From NCBI GenBank assembly GCA_002704825.1, contig PAIY01000108.1:1-44457 (forward strand): 44,457 bases of DNA, read 5' to 3'. The stretch is from Phycisphaeraceae bacterium. GTDB lineage: Bacteria > Planctomycetota > Phycisphaerae > Phycisphaerales > Phycisphaeraceae. Both the position numbers and the translations under genes were made by a program. Of the stretch, positions 35,420-43,203 are shown piece after piece; positions within the stretch are counted from its first letter, which is position 1; every line of letters starts with the position of its first letter. The notes beneath the pieces are model-generated. The model saw only the letters and a program-made list of their open reading frames with translations. It searched no databases and was not told where the DNA came from.

Positions 35420-36358
35420 ATGGCAAATCATATTCAAATTGGTATCACCTCATCACCCAGCCCATCGTTTACCGAACCGATGTCATTGGACGAACAGATC
35501 CAACAAACCATCACCCATTGGGACAAAACGTTGGCACCTTTATGGGCAGATCAACCCGACTTGATACTTCTGCCGGAGAATTGTGATCGCTGGCACAACC
35601 AATCCATCGAAAGCCTATATGCATTTTACAGGTACCGAGGTAAGGCCATCTGCGAACATTTCCAGAATCGATCACGAACACACCAGTGCATGGTGATATA
35701 CCCGCACACGCGTCAGGACCAAGCAGGTAACTGGCATAACTCCGCCATGATCCTTGACCGGGGCGAGGTCATCGGTTGCTATGACAAATGCAAATTGACG
35801 CCCAGAGAAATAGACCGTGGTTTTGAACCGGGTTGTTCGCCGGGAATCATTGACACGCGATTGGGGCGTCTGGGTTTGATCACCTGTTTTGACCTGAATT
35901 TTCTGGATCTGATGAATCTGTACGCTCAAGCCAATTTGGACCTGCTGATTTTCACGTCCATGTATCACGGCGGGTTGATGCAACCGTTCTGGGCCTACCA
36001 ATGCCGTTGCCCCCTGGCATCCAGTATCAGTGGACTGAGTAGCGGGATCACCTTACCCACAGGTGAATGCATCGCACAGACAACCAATTACCAGAATTAC
36101 ATTTCAGCCAATATCAATCTGGACCGGGTTCTGGTTCATTTGGATTTCAACGATACCAAACTCAAACAACTCAAAACACGCTATGGGCGAAAAGTTCACA
36201 TTCACGATCCGGGCCATCTCGGCGCGGTAGCCATCACCAGCGACCACGAACATGTGAGTGCGCGAGAAATGATTGATGAACTGGCGATCGAAGACCTTGA
36301 TCAATATCTGAAGCGAGCATCTGAGATGTCCTGCCAGCATTCACAAATGCAGCTGTGA
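35420..36358 (+). CDS. Carbon-nitrogen hydrolase (nitrilase superfamily amidase)
   Basis: The 312-residue protein shows the nitrilase Glu-Lys-Cys triad: Glu53 in LILLPENCDRW, Lys123 in GCYDKCKLTPRE and Cys156 in LGLITCFDLNF. The segment PHTRQDQAGNWHNSAMILDR (about 95-114) is the usual 'd..g...Nsa.l..' stretch. The superfamily hydrolyses amides, carbamoyl groups or nitriles in the cytoplasm. AAAGG lies 10 bp before the ATG, and the gene follows the heparinase-like gene by 4 bp, so the two are surely cotranscribed. An amide-modified uronic sugar, or an N-linked group on an aminosugar, would be a sensible substrate, but this is inference. Confidence 0.87.
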   Translation: MANHIQIGITSSPSPSFTEPMSLDEQIQQTITHWDKTLAPLWADQPDLILLPENCDRWHNQSIESLYAFYRYRGKAICEHFQNRSRTHQCMVIYPHTRQDQAGNWHNSAMILDRGEVIGCYDKCKLTPREIDRGFEPGCSPGIIDTRLGRLGLITCFDLNFLDLMNLYAQANLDLLIFTSMYHGGLMQPFWAYQCRCPLASSISGLSSGITLPTGECIAQTTNYQNYISANINLDRVLVHLDFNDTKLKQLKTRYGRKVHIHDPGHLGAVAITSDHEHVSAREMIDELAIEDLDQYLKRASEMSCQHSQMQL

Positions 36359-36380
36359 ATACAACGCCTGTCGCAATCTC

Positions 36381-39300
36381 TCACTGGCGAATCAGTTCAT
36401 AGGCAAGGACACCCTCATTGCCACTGGCATGGGTATCGGCAATGAAGGTCAATTGCTTGCCGCCTTTGGTTGATGTTGAAATCTCTGCAATGCGTTTGCC
36501 CGACAGATCAACCGCAAAGACTTTCATGTCTGCTGGATTGTCAAGCAACAGACTGATCGTTGCGGTTCCCTTCTTGACCATCAATGGCAATGTTCCCCAT
36601 GCTTCCAAAACACGACCATGTTGATCACGGAACTTCATTTGATTGTTAAGCACATTGGTTAAATGCATCATCAGGATTCGCCGCGAGGTTTGCAAAGGCT
36701 TGTCATCCATCGCCGAGACACTGACAGTGACAGGGCCGGAGACATTTTCCAACATCAACCGCTTGCCAGTGCAGGAGCCCATATCTGCCAACACAATTGC
36801 TTCGGTTTTGAGCGTGTGGATATGGAAGCGACCTTCTTTTGTTGCCAGCTGAATCTCACCGGTATCACTTGTATAGCGTCCCCCGGCAGGATCAAACAGA
36901 CCCTCATCAACCACACTGAGCTTTGACAAGGCATTGAGTAAGTTTGACTGCTGGTCGATGAATGGCAGTGAAGTGTGTAATTCGTCTGTCAAAGCTTGAT
37001 CACCACACAATGCTGTCGTGTCAGACGGCAATTGTGCCGATATGTGTGACCGTGTCACGGTCCCCGTGCCAGTGATCAACCCCACCTGTGCGTAAGCATC
37101 GGGATGTGTGGCCATATCCTTGCCTTCGACGAACACAAGCTCTGGATCGACCACATATGCAACCGTGTTCTTTGCTTTAGCAACATCCGCGCGACGAAAC
37201 AGCAGATTGATCAAACGCTCTGACATCAAAGCAATCGGATCATTGACAACACTGAATCCTTCCATGTGTCCGGGCTTGGTGACCAGATCAATCTTCCCAC
37301 CGCCCCAGTAAAAGCGACAAAGCATATCCCAATCCTGAAAGGCAGCATAGGCTCCCACCAACGCGCCGCCTTCAGCACGATACGGATTGGGCATTACATA
37401 ACTGTATTCAGTGATCGAAAACGGCTTATCCAAACGACGCACGGGAAACTGCAAACGCAGGCTACTTGTCATCTGTCGAACCGATGATGCACATGAAAAA
37501 GAGTACGGCAATGACCACGGACGATTCACAAATGCCGGATGGTCATGGTAAAAGTGATTATCAACATACCCAAACGCATCATACAAACCATTGGCTGCAA
37601 GCAACCGGTCATAGTTGTTGGCTGTAAACGGCGTCTTGACGTTCATCTGCTTAAGAGACCGCTGTAGACTGCGATGTGTCTCTGTGGCCGTCTCATACAT
37701 GAACTTGGTAAACAAGGCGGTCCCCACGCGATCAGGATCAGCCTGCGGCGCATTGACTTTGACCCAATCGGCATAAGCTTTGCGAATGAGCTTGGCAACA
37801 TCGGGATACTTGTTCCAATGCGGGATCAGAAAGTCCTCGTTCATCGTGGATGTCGTTGCCAACACCGGATCATCAGCAAGCGCCATCCCTGTGTATGGAT
37901 TGGTTTGCGTCAGTAAAACCTGAGCAAAATCAGTGAGCGCTTTGCGTGCTTTTTCATCTACCAGGATCAAGGATTTGATCTCGCGGAAATAATCACGGTT
38001 CAGTTGTGAATCTTCTGCTCGGAATCCGCGATAGGAGTACAAGTCCCATGTGATATAGATGCCATGCTTTTTCAACTGTGCGATCAGATAGAAAAACTTG
38101 TCCGCCTGATCCTGATCAATGGTGTGACTGTTGGGCCCGTTGGGATCGAGAATCGATCGGTCAAAGTGATGCAACCGAGCAATGTTGTAACCCAGTGACT
38201 GGAGTTGACGGGCCAAACGCTGCGAACCTTCATGTGACATGAAGCAACTATCAAAGCCGAGGTTCACGCCATGAAACCGAACCGGTACACCCGGACGGTT
38301 TTCAAATTCGAAGTGCCGACCACGAACCACCACGCGTCCCCACTTACCAGCTTCCTGCTGAGTGTATTGGGTGGAAAGATCCATGATGCTGCCGGGTTCG
38401 ACTTCCTGTGTCCAGTTGATTGGCTTCCAATCCTGGCCTGCAGAAATGGTCAATGGTGTTTGCTCGACGGATGGCAAAGGGGCATCTTGGGAACATAACG
38501 TCATCGCCAGCACGCCCCAGACACATCGGTTGTTTGATCGGATTTCCAATTGTTCAAGTGTTTTGCCTGCAGGCAATTCATAGCGGGATAGATAAACTCC
38601 AACCAACGAACGACCATTGGGCGCTGACCAGACGACACGCCCATTGTCTTTGTCTGTCGGATTCCACCAGTCGCCCAGATCCTTGCCACTGCGCACGGGG
38701 ATATCAAGCGTGCTGCCATCTGTAAATGAAGCACGGAAGATGCCAATGGGTTTATCAGGTGCCAGCGATTTGGCCCATGCAGCTGAGTGCATGACAAAGA
38801 GAGTGCGTGCCTGTGATGCGCGCTGACCAGCGGGCAATGTGATACGCGCCTGCTTCAAATCAAAGGGACGCTTGTCAAAGCCAAAAACCATGCTGGATTT
38901 GCCATGGTTCTGAGCAGGATCAATCACGTTCATCTTGATCCCACCAAAGTCATAAACGCCAGGTTTCAATGCAGAGAGATCATTGCCTGGTCCCTGATCT
39001 GTCCATCCACCTTGCCTGTCATCAGCCACATCATCTTTGAAGCCCATATTGCAATGGTCTGCAATATCCAGCGGGAAACATTGGTACTGACCTGCAGCAA
39101 TACGAATATCAAACGACGACTGCGATAACATGCCCCTGTTTTCTTTGAAGTACAGACGCATGGTGTAGGCATTGGTTTTCCATTTGCGACGATCCAGAAT
39201 TTCCACATCCCAGAACCCACTGAGCAGAATCGGCCCCTGGGGTGTCGGGATCTGGATCAAGCGTACTTCACGGGCGCCGGAAAGAATCAATGGATTTTCC

Positions 39301-39758
39301 TGCTGTACAGCAGGCAAGGTGACGGTTCGATGCTGCACTTTCAACTGCATTCCTGCAAAGCGACTCACGGGTAAATCAATCGACAATGCGAACAAGCGCG
39401 TCGGAACAGGCTGCGTGGATTGAGCATCAATATGCCAGGTGATGGCTTTATCTTTGTCGCTGGAAACAACCTTATTTTTCAGGACAAACTGAAAATCATC
39501 CTTGGTCTGTAATTGACTTGTAAACTGCCAACCATCCAGTGCGACGTTATCCATGTTGTTGAAGTTGGAATCATATGTATAGGCTGCACTGTACCACTTG
39601 GGATTGTAGTGAACCGGATACATACGTATATCCATCACCCGAATCGCGCCGCGGCTATCCCTGGAAAAGCCGTTAGGTAATGACTGACCATTGACAGACG
39701 TTGCCATCAACAGAACAAACAGAACAGGAAAGACCATTTTAAAACACATCAACTTCAT
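36381..39758 (-). CDS. Secreted large GH-A-clan (GH5-like) glycoside hydrolase
   Basis: The 1125-residue protein begins with a signal peptide (MVFPVLFVLLMATSVNGQS). About 400 residues of beta-sandwich follow (FQFVLKNKVVSSDKDKA, RIAAGQYQCFPLDI), then a TIM barrel starting FRFHGVNLG-like as VRFHGVNLGFDSCF and LQSLGYNIARLHHFD. Likely catalytic residues are the Glu in TTSTMNEDFLIP (acid/base after Asn) and the Glu in PFSITEYSYVMPN (nucleophile). A C-terminal beta domain ends the chain. This fits clan GH-A, possibly GH5 or a relative; the subfamily and substrate are not clear. I use the ATG at 39758; ATG at 39800 or a GTG at 39848 are possible. It is the third gene of the second LacI-pseudopilin set. 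Confidence 0.75.
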   Translation of the reverse strand: MKLMCFKMVFPVLFVLLMATSVNGQSLPNGFSRDSRGAIRVMDIRMYPVHYNPKWYSAAYTYDSNFNNMDNVALDGWQFTSQLQTKDDFQFVLKNKVVSSDKDKAITWHIDAQSTQPVPTRLFALSIDLPVSRFAGMQLKVQHRTVTLPAVQQENPLILSGAREVRLIQIPTPQGPILLSGFWDVEILDRRKWKTNAYTMRLYFKENRGMLSQSSFDIRIAAGQYQCFPLDIADHCNMGFKDDVADDRQGGWTDQGPGNDLSALKPGVYDFGGIKMNVIDPAQNHGKSSMVFGFDKRPFDLKQARITLPAGQRASQARTLFVMHSAAWAKSLAPDKPIGIFRASFTDGSTLDIPVRSGKDLGDWWNPTDKDNGRVVWSAPNGRSLVGVYLSRYELPAGKTLEQLEIRSNNRCVWGVLAMTLCSQDAPLPSVEQTPLTISAGQDWKPINWTQEVEPGSIMDLSTQYTQQEAGKWGRVVVRGRHFEFENRPGVPVRFHGVNLGFDSCFMSHEGSQRLARQLQSLGYNIARLHHFDRSILDPNGPNSHTIDQDQADKFFYLIAQLKKHGIYITWDLYSYRGFRAEDSQLNRDYFREIKSLILVDEKARKALTDFAQVLLTQTNPYTGMALADDPVLATTSTMNEDFLIPHWNKYPDVAKLIRKAYADWVKVNAPQADPDRVGTALFTKFMYETATETHRSLQRSLKQMNVKTPFTANNYDRLLAANGLYDAFGYVDNHFYHDHPAFVNRPWSLPYSFSCASSVRQMTSSLRLQFPVRRLDKPFSITEYSYVMPNPYRAEGGALVGAYAAFQDWDMLCRFYWGGGKIDLVTKPGHMEGFSVVNDPIALMSERLINLLFRRADVAKAKNTVAYVVDPELVFVEGKDMATHPDAYAQVGLITGTGTVTRSHISAQLPSDTTALCGDQALTDELHTSLPFIDQQSNLLNALSKLSVVDEGLFDPAGGRYTSDTGEIQLATKEGRFHIHTLKTEAIVLADMGSCTGKRLMLENVSGPVTVSVSAMDDKPLQTSRRILMMHLTNVLNNQMKFRDQHGRVLEAWGTLPLMVKKGTATISLLLDNPADMKVFAVDLSGKRIAEISTSTKGGKQLTFIADTHASGNEGVLAYELIRQ

Positions 39759-39874
39759 CAGGTGTTTCCAATCAAAGCAATCAACAACTGGATTATCCAT
39801 ATCAGACAATCGTGACAGGCATACACAAACGATCACAAAATGGATCACGGATTAATCGATTGGGTTCAAGCGAA

Positions 39875-40630
39875 TCAGGGATTTTTCTTGATATACCAGA
39901 GTGCATCATTGGGATACACGTCCTGCTTGTTCATGGTCTTGGCATGACCATCGTAGAAGACCAGATTCGCCCGATCATCGTGTCGATACGCAAGCATTTC
40001 GTTGTAGTGGGTTGACGGATCATCCCCAAATAAATCCCAGTAGGAACTGTAATCAGAACCTGCTCGCGTCACTTCGGCATTCTTGGCATCGGCAAACCAG
40101 AGCGTACGATTGGGTTGAATGGGATCGGTATTACGAATGCCACGGTAATTGTTCCACCAGAGCATATCTTTGTCGGTGGACCAGTTCTTGCCGGGACTCA
40201 TGCCATAAGCACGGGCAATATTGCCATCCAATGTCTGCCCCCATTGATTGACCAATGCGGCCCTGGCGTCCGGGCAGACCTTGTTGCGTCCCCACCACCA
40301 TTTATCTGCTAAATCATTGACACTCATCAATGCTTTGAGTTCAGGATTGATCGCCCATGACGAATTGGACACGCCGGGTAGAGGTTGACTTAGTGGCGGA
40401 TAATAACCCTTATTCTGAGCACTGTAGGCTTCACTGATCATCCCATATTGGCGTAGCAGATTGGTACACGTCAAAGTCCTTGCCGATTTGCGTGCCTTGC
40501 CCAGAGCAGGCAGCAGAATGCTGATGAGTATCGAAATAATCGAGATCACCACAAGCAACTCAATAAGTGTAAAGGCCTGCTTAGCCATTTTGTGTTGCCT
40601 GCTTGATGGCTTCATTGAAACATTAATCAT
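39875..40630 (-). CDS. Type II secretion/type IV pilin-like pseudopilin (second copy)
   Basis: The 251-residue protein has a basic leader and the prepilin motif AKQAFTLIELLVVISIISIL, with Ala rather than Gly before the cleavage point and Glu at mature position 5. LLPALGKARKSARTLTCTNL follows, much like the first copy. The C-terminal region includes NYRGIRNTDPIQPNRTLWFA and the DGH-type closing block AYRHDDRANLVFYDGHAKTM, better preserved than in the first copy. The ATG at 40630 has AGAGG upstream and lies behind palindromic sites shared with the lacI promoter. Gene order LacI, pseudopilin, secreted enzyme repeats that at 30675-33292. Direct evidence for secretion of the neighbouring enzyme by this subunit is lacking. 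Confidence 0.88.
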   Translation of the reverse strand: MINVSMKPSSRQHKMAKQAFTLIELLVVISIISILISILLPALGKARKSARTLTCTNLLRQYGMISEAYSAQNKGYYPPLSQPLPGVSNSSWAINPELKALMSVNDLADKWWWGRNKVCPDARAALVNQWGQTLDGNIARAYGMSPGKNWSTDKDMLWWNNYRGIRNTDPIQPNRTLWFADAKNAEVTRAGSDYSSYWDLFGDDPSTHYNEMLAYRHDDRANLVFYDGHAKTMNKQDVYPNDALWYIKKNP

Positions 40631-40640
40631 ACCGGGCCTC

Positions 40641-40667
40641 TTTCTAAACGTTTCGAAATTTCGAAAC
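40641..40667. promoter_or_regulatory. LacI-type operator cluster upstream of second pseudopilin
   Basis: On the minus strand CGAAACGTTTAGAAA (40655-40641) closely matches the two sites at the second lacI promoter (CGTAACGTTTAGAA and CGTTACGTTTAGAA). It overlaps GTTTCGAAATTTCGAAAC (40650-40667), a perfect 18-bp palindrome. The site lies 10-35 bp before the ATG, a position suited to repression. Confidence 0.55.
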
Positions 40668-40673
40668 TCAACA

Positions 40674-40700
40674 AGCAATACCCAATTAATTGATATTGCT
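40674..40700. repeat. 27-bp near-perfect palindrome around AATTAATT
   Basis: AGCAATA (40674-40680) and TATTGCT (40694-40700) flank an AATTAATT core; the whole 27 bp is self-complementary apart from a few inner positions. It lies just after the second lacI stop codon and upstream of the pseudopilin. It could be a regulator site or a small hairpin; no T-run follows. Confidence 0.4.
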
Positions 40701-40707
40701 GAGTAAC

Positions 40708-41829
40708 TCAAATATGCATTACAGAATCCCGACACACCAGGTTTGCTGAAAATGGTTCAACGCATAGTGGTTTCTGGGGTTCTTGTTTCGACTCAATCAC
40801 TTCAATCAAAAACCTGGCAGCACACTGCCCCATTTCTTCAAGCGGATGGCGGAGCGATGTCAGACCGGGAATCAGGTATTCACAACGTTCTGAATCACCC
40901 ATGCCGATGACGCTCATATCCTGAGGGACACGGAGTCCTTGTTTAAGGCATTCACGTAGCGCATTGACTGCAACCAAATCGTTATAACCAATCACAGCGG
41001 TTGGCCGATCAGCAGGGCTGAGATTCAGAAAATACTGCATACCCAACGTGCCTTCGGCCTGACAGAACTGGTCATCAATACTCATCTGTACAGATGATGT
41101 ATTGCGGTCGTGAATCAGACAATCATCCTGAGGTAACCCCAAAGCACGTATCGCCTTCACGTAGCCTTCCTGACGCAGCAGCCACGGCGCCTGCGGCTTA
41201 TCCAGACATGTCCCCAGAAAACCAATACGCCTATGCCCAAGTTCAGCCAGGTATTCAACTGCTTTACCAATGGCACCGGCGTTATCGAATACCACCGAAT
41301 GAAAAGGCTCATGAACCGCTTCGGCATCCATCAAGACCACGCGATTGGCGAAGCTCTTGAGTGTCGGCAACCAATCGCTGCACAAACTACTGCGGAAAAT
41401 AATCAGACCATCGACACGCTGCTCAGCCAACTTCTTGAGACAGGTTTCACCCGAGCCTTCATTGACACGATTGGTCAGCAACAAGTCATAGCCATGCTCC
41501 AGGCATTCCAACTCGATACCATCGAGCAGGCGACCGGCATAGCCATCCCCCACCCCATTGCGATGGCCCGGCGGGTTGTACACGCCAAGCGTATTGGTCC
41601 GACCTCGAATCAAAGATTGGCTGGCAAAATGCGGGCGGTAGTTCAAACGCTTGGCGACTGTTTGAACCCGCTCCCGGAGACTGTCACTGACCACCGAGCA
41701 GCCCTTGGTGGCATTGAGAACCGTCGATGCCACAGCAATCGAACATTGCGCCTCACGGGCAATGTCCTTGAGCGAAACCTTCGTCCGCTTACCTTGTCGG
41801 GTCATTGTCGGCATCGACTGTTCGTCCAT
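40708..41829 (-). CDS. LacI-family transcriptional regulator (second copy)
   Basis: The protein, 373 residues from the chosen start, has the helix-turn-helix VSLKDIAREAQCSIAVASTV, the hinge-helix region LNYRPHFASQSLIRGRTNTL, and an effector domain with GYAGRLLDGIELECLEHGYD, RVDGLIIFRSS, LGHRRIGFLGTC and PTAVIGYNDLVAVNALRECL. The latter is the classic LacI 'ai.c.nD..A.ga' strand. The open frame extends to 41892, but the promoter at 41864-41892 rules out that start; ATGs at 41829, 41814 and 41805 are candidates. Operator-like repeats overlap its own promoter and recur before the pseudopilin gene, so it likely represses itself and the pseudopilin-hydrolase pair. Confidence 0.9.
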   Translation of the reverse strand: MDEQSMPTMTRQGKRTKVSLKDIAREAQCSIAVASTVLNATKGCSVVSDSLRERVQTVAKRLNYRPHFASQSLIRGRTNTLGVYNPPGHRNGVGDGYAGRLLDGIELECLEHGYDLLLTNRVNEGSGETCLKKLAEQRVDGLIIFRSSLCSDWLPTLKSFANRVVLMDAEAVHEPFHSVVFDNAGAIGKAVEYLAELGHRRIGFLGTCLDKPQAPWLLRQEGYVKAIRALGLPQDDCLIHDRNTSSVQMSIDDQFCQAEGTLGMQYFLNLSPADRPTAVIGYNDLVAVNALRECLKQGLRVPQDMSVIGMGDSERCEYLIPGLTSLRHPLEEMGQCAARFLIEVIESKQEPQKPLCVEPFSANLVCRDSVMHI

Positions 41830-41850
41830 TTCAAGAAACCAAAACATTTT

Positions 41851-41892
41851 CGTAACGTTTAGAATCGTATTCGTTACGTTTAGAAAAGTCAA
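41851..41892 (-). promoter_or_regulatory. Promoter with paired operators of the second lacI gene
   Basis: On the minus strand TTGACT (41892-41887), a 17-bp spacer and TACGAT (41869-41864) form a promoter. On the plus strand CGTAACGTTTAGAA (41851-41864) and CGTTACGTTTAGAA (41872-41885) are direct repeats exactly 21 bp apart, about two helix turns. One lies in the spacer and one at the -10/start region, a layout expected for autorepression. Confidence 0.65.
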
Positions 41893-42364
41893 TATCCAAC
41901 TTCACAATTTTCAACCCAACAGCAATGAAAATGATGTCATAGCGGAAATTACATGAAACATGGGTCATCAGATCTGCCCCCGCAACACGCAGCAGTCAGT
42001 GTAAATGTTCTGAATTGAAACTCCACATCAAACTGATCTGCCCCTCAAGCATTGCCCAAGATGTATGCGGGCATCTCTTGATAATGGACGCATTTGAAAG
42101 GCAGGTCATACCTGGAAATCTATACGTGATATTTGCCAAGCAAAAAGTTTTCGTACGCTTGATGATATCCCTGCAGATGGTCTGAACGGCTATAGCTGAA
42201 AAACCTCACCCCAAACGACACCTGTTAGCGCGCGAAACAGTGCCATCCGGTGCGACACCCTGCGACGATTCGCAGGATGAAAACTCGGAAAGCATCGTTC
42301 GTAACTCTTTGGTAAATCAAGAGAAATGCGAAGATTTGCAAGACAATGCGAAGCCTTGCTTAAA
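41893..42364. other. Gene-free region between lacI and tRNA-Lys
   Basis: No protein-like frame with a start is visible. GATCTGCCCC occurs twice (near 41970 and 42036). A short hairpin, TGCGACGATTCGCA, lies near 42260. I see no clear function for this stretch. Confidence 0.4.
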
Positions 42365-42437
<73 letters not shown>

Positions 42438-42578
42438 TGAATTGTTTGGCGGTCTTTAACCAATGCGCGGCCCATATGATAATAATTCAGGGTGCTCTGT
42501 CAACTCAGTACCAACCAGATGTACGAATCACGCTGATTTTGTGTGACTTCAAAAGAATGATGGACGACTGACATCCAT

Positions 42579-42797
42579 TCAGGAACCCGTAAGTTCCTTT
42601 TGCTGCTGCAACTCTGCGCGTCTTTGATTGACCAAGCGCAAGCGATCCTGAATTTCCTGCTGGGTGGGTGCAGGGAAATAGTCTATTTCGTATTGATCTG
42701 CGAGCGATTGATTGGGGGCAAAACCCATCACCGACCAGGCCACCGCCAGAAACAGTGACATGAAAATCAGCGTCTTACGCCACTGCTGTGTGGACAT
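42579..42797 (-). CDS. Small exported protein of unknown function
   Basis: The 72-residue protein has an N-terminal hydrophobic stretch (TLIFMSLFLAVAWSVMGFA) preceded by Arg-Lys, so it is exported or membrane-anchored. The rest is a short charged, Gln-rich helix likely to form a coiled coil (QQEIQDRLRLVNQRRAELQQ). GGAAGCTGCC precedes the ATG at 42797. I do not recognise a family. It stands alone between tRNA-Lys and the repeat-protein gene. Codon use looks like its neighbours and the signal-like start supports a real gene. Confidence 0.6.
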   Translation of the reverse strand: MSTQQWRKTLIFMSLFLAVAWSVMGFAPNQSLADQYEIDYFPAPTQQEIQDRLRLVNQRRAELQQQKELTGS

Positions 42798-43203
42798 GGC
42801 AGCTTCCTTTCACAAATCGGCATGCGATTGAACCGTGCGAGCCACATGCCGTTCTGTATTATATCGGTCAGATTTCCGTTAAAAAACAGTTTTCTGTGTT
42901 TTTAACATTGTGTCTTTTCGACATTTGCTCACAAATCTAAATGTCGGTTTCATTTCGGATCAATGTCGACACAATTGGTTTAACGTCATAGCCAAACCGT
43001 TTATTGCATCCACTTAATCGTTACAACCCCACCTTTAAATACTGTAACTCCTCTGTTTGGGGTAGTTTGCTCTTGTTTGTGCTTATCGGAGCAGACATAC
43101 TCAGTACGATTGCATCCTGTTCTCAGCATGCACGACGACTGACGCGAAGCTGAACGTCTGAGGGGACGAAAGGCTTCTGATCGAGGGGATCGGAGGAAGA
43201 CGC
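42798..43203. other. Intergenic region with nested inverted repeats
   Basis: This 400-bp stretch holds the start regions of the small exported gene (minus) and the repeat-protein gene (plus). GTTAAAAAACAG and CTGTGTTTTTAAC (about 42877-42905) form an AT-rich imperfect hairpin. More striking are the nested repeats at 42907-42975. No further gene is seen. Confidence 0.45.
42907..42975. repeat. Nested inverted repeats ATTGTGTC...GACACAAT enclosing CGACATTT...AAATGTCG
   Basis: ATTGTGTC (42907-42914) is the inverse of GACACAAT (42968-42975); inside them CGACATTT (42919-42926) is the inverse of AAATGTCG (42939-42946). The TGTCGA-like core recurs three or four times in 70 bp, including the TGTCGACA palindrome at about 42964. 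This looks like a cluster of regulator sites or a cruciform. Confidence 0.45.

Noticed and set aside
42877..42905. AT-rich hairpin considered as a terminator
   Set aside because: It lies upstream of the starts of both flanking genes, not after a stop codon, and the stem is weak.
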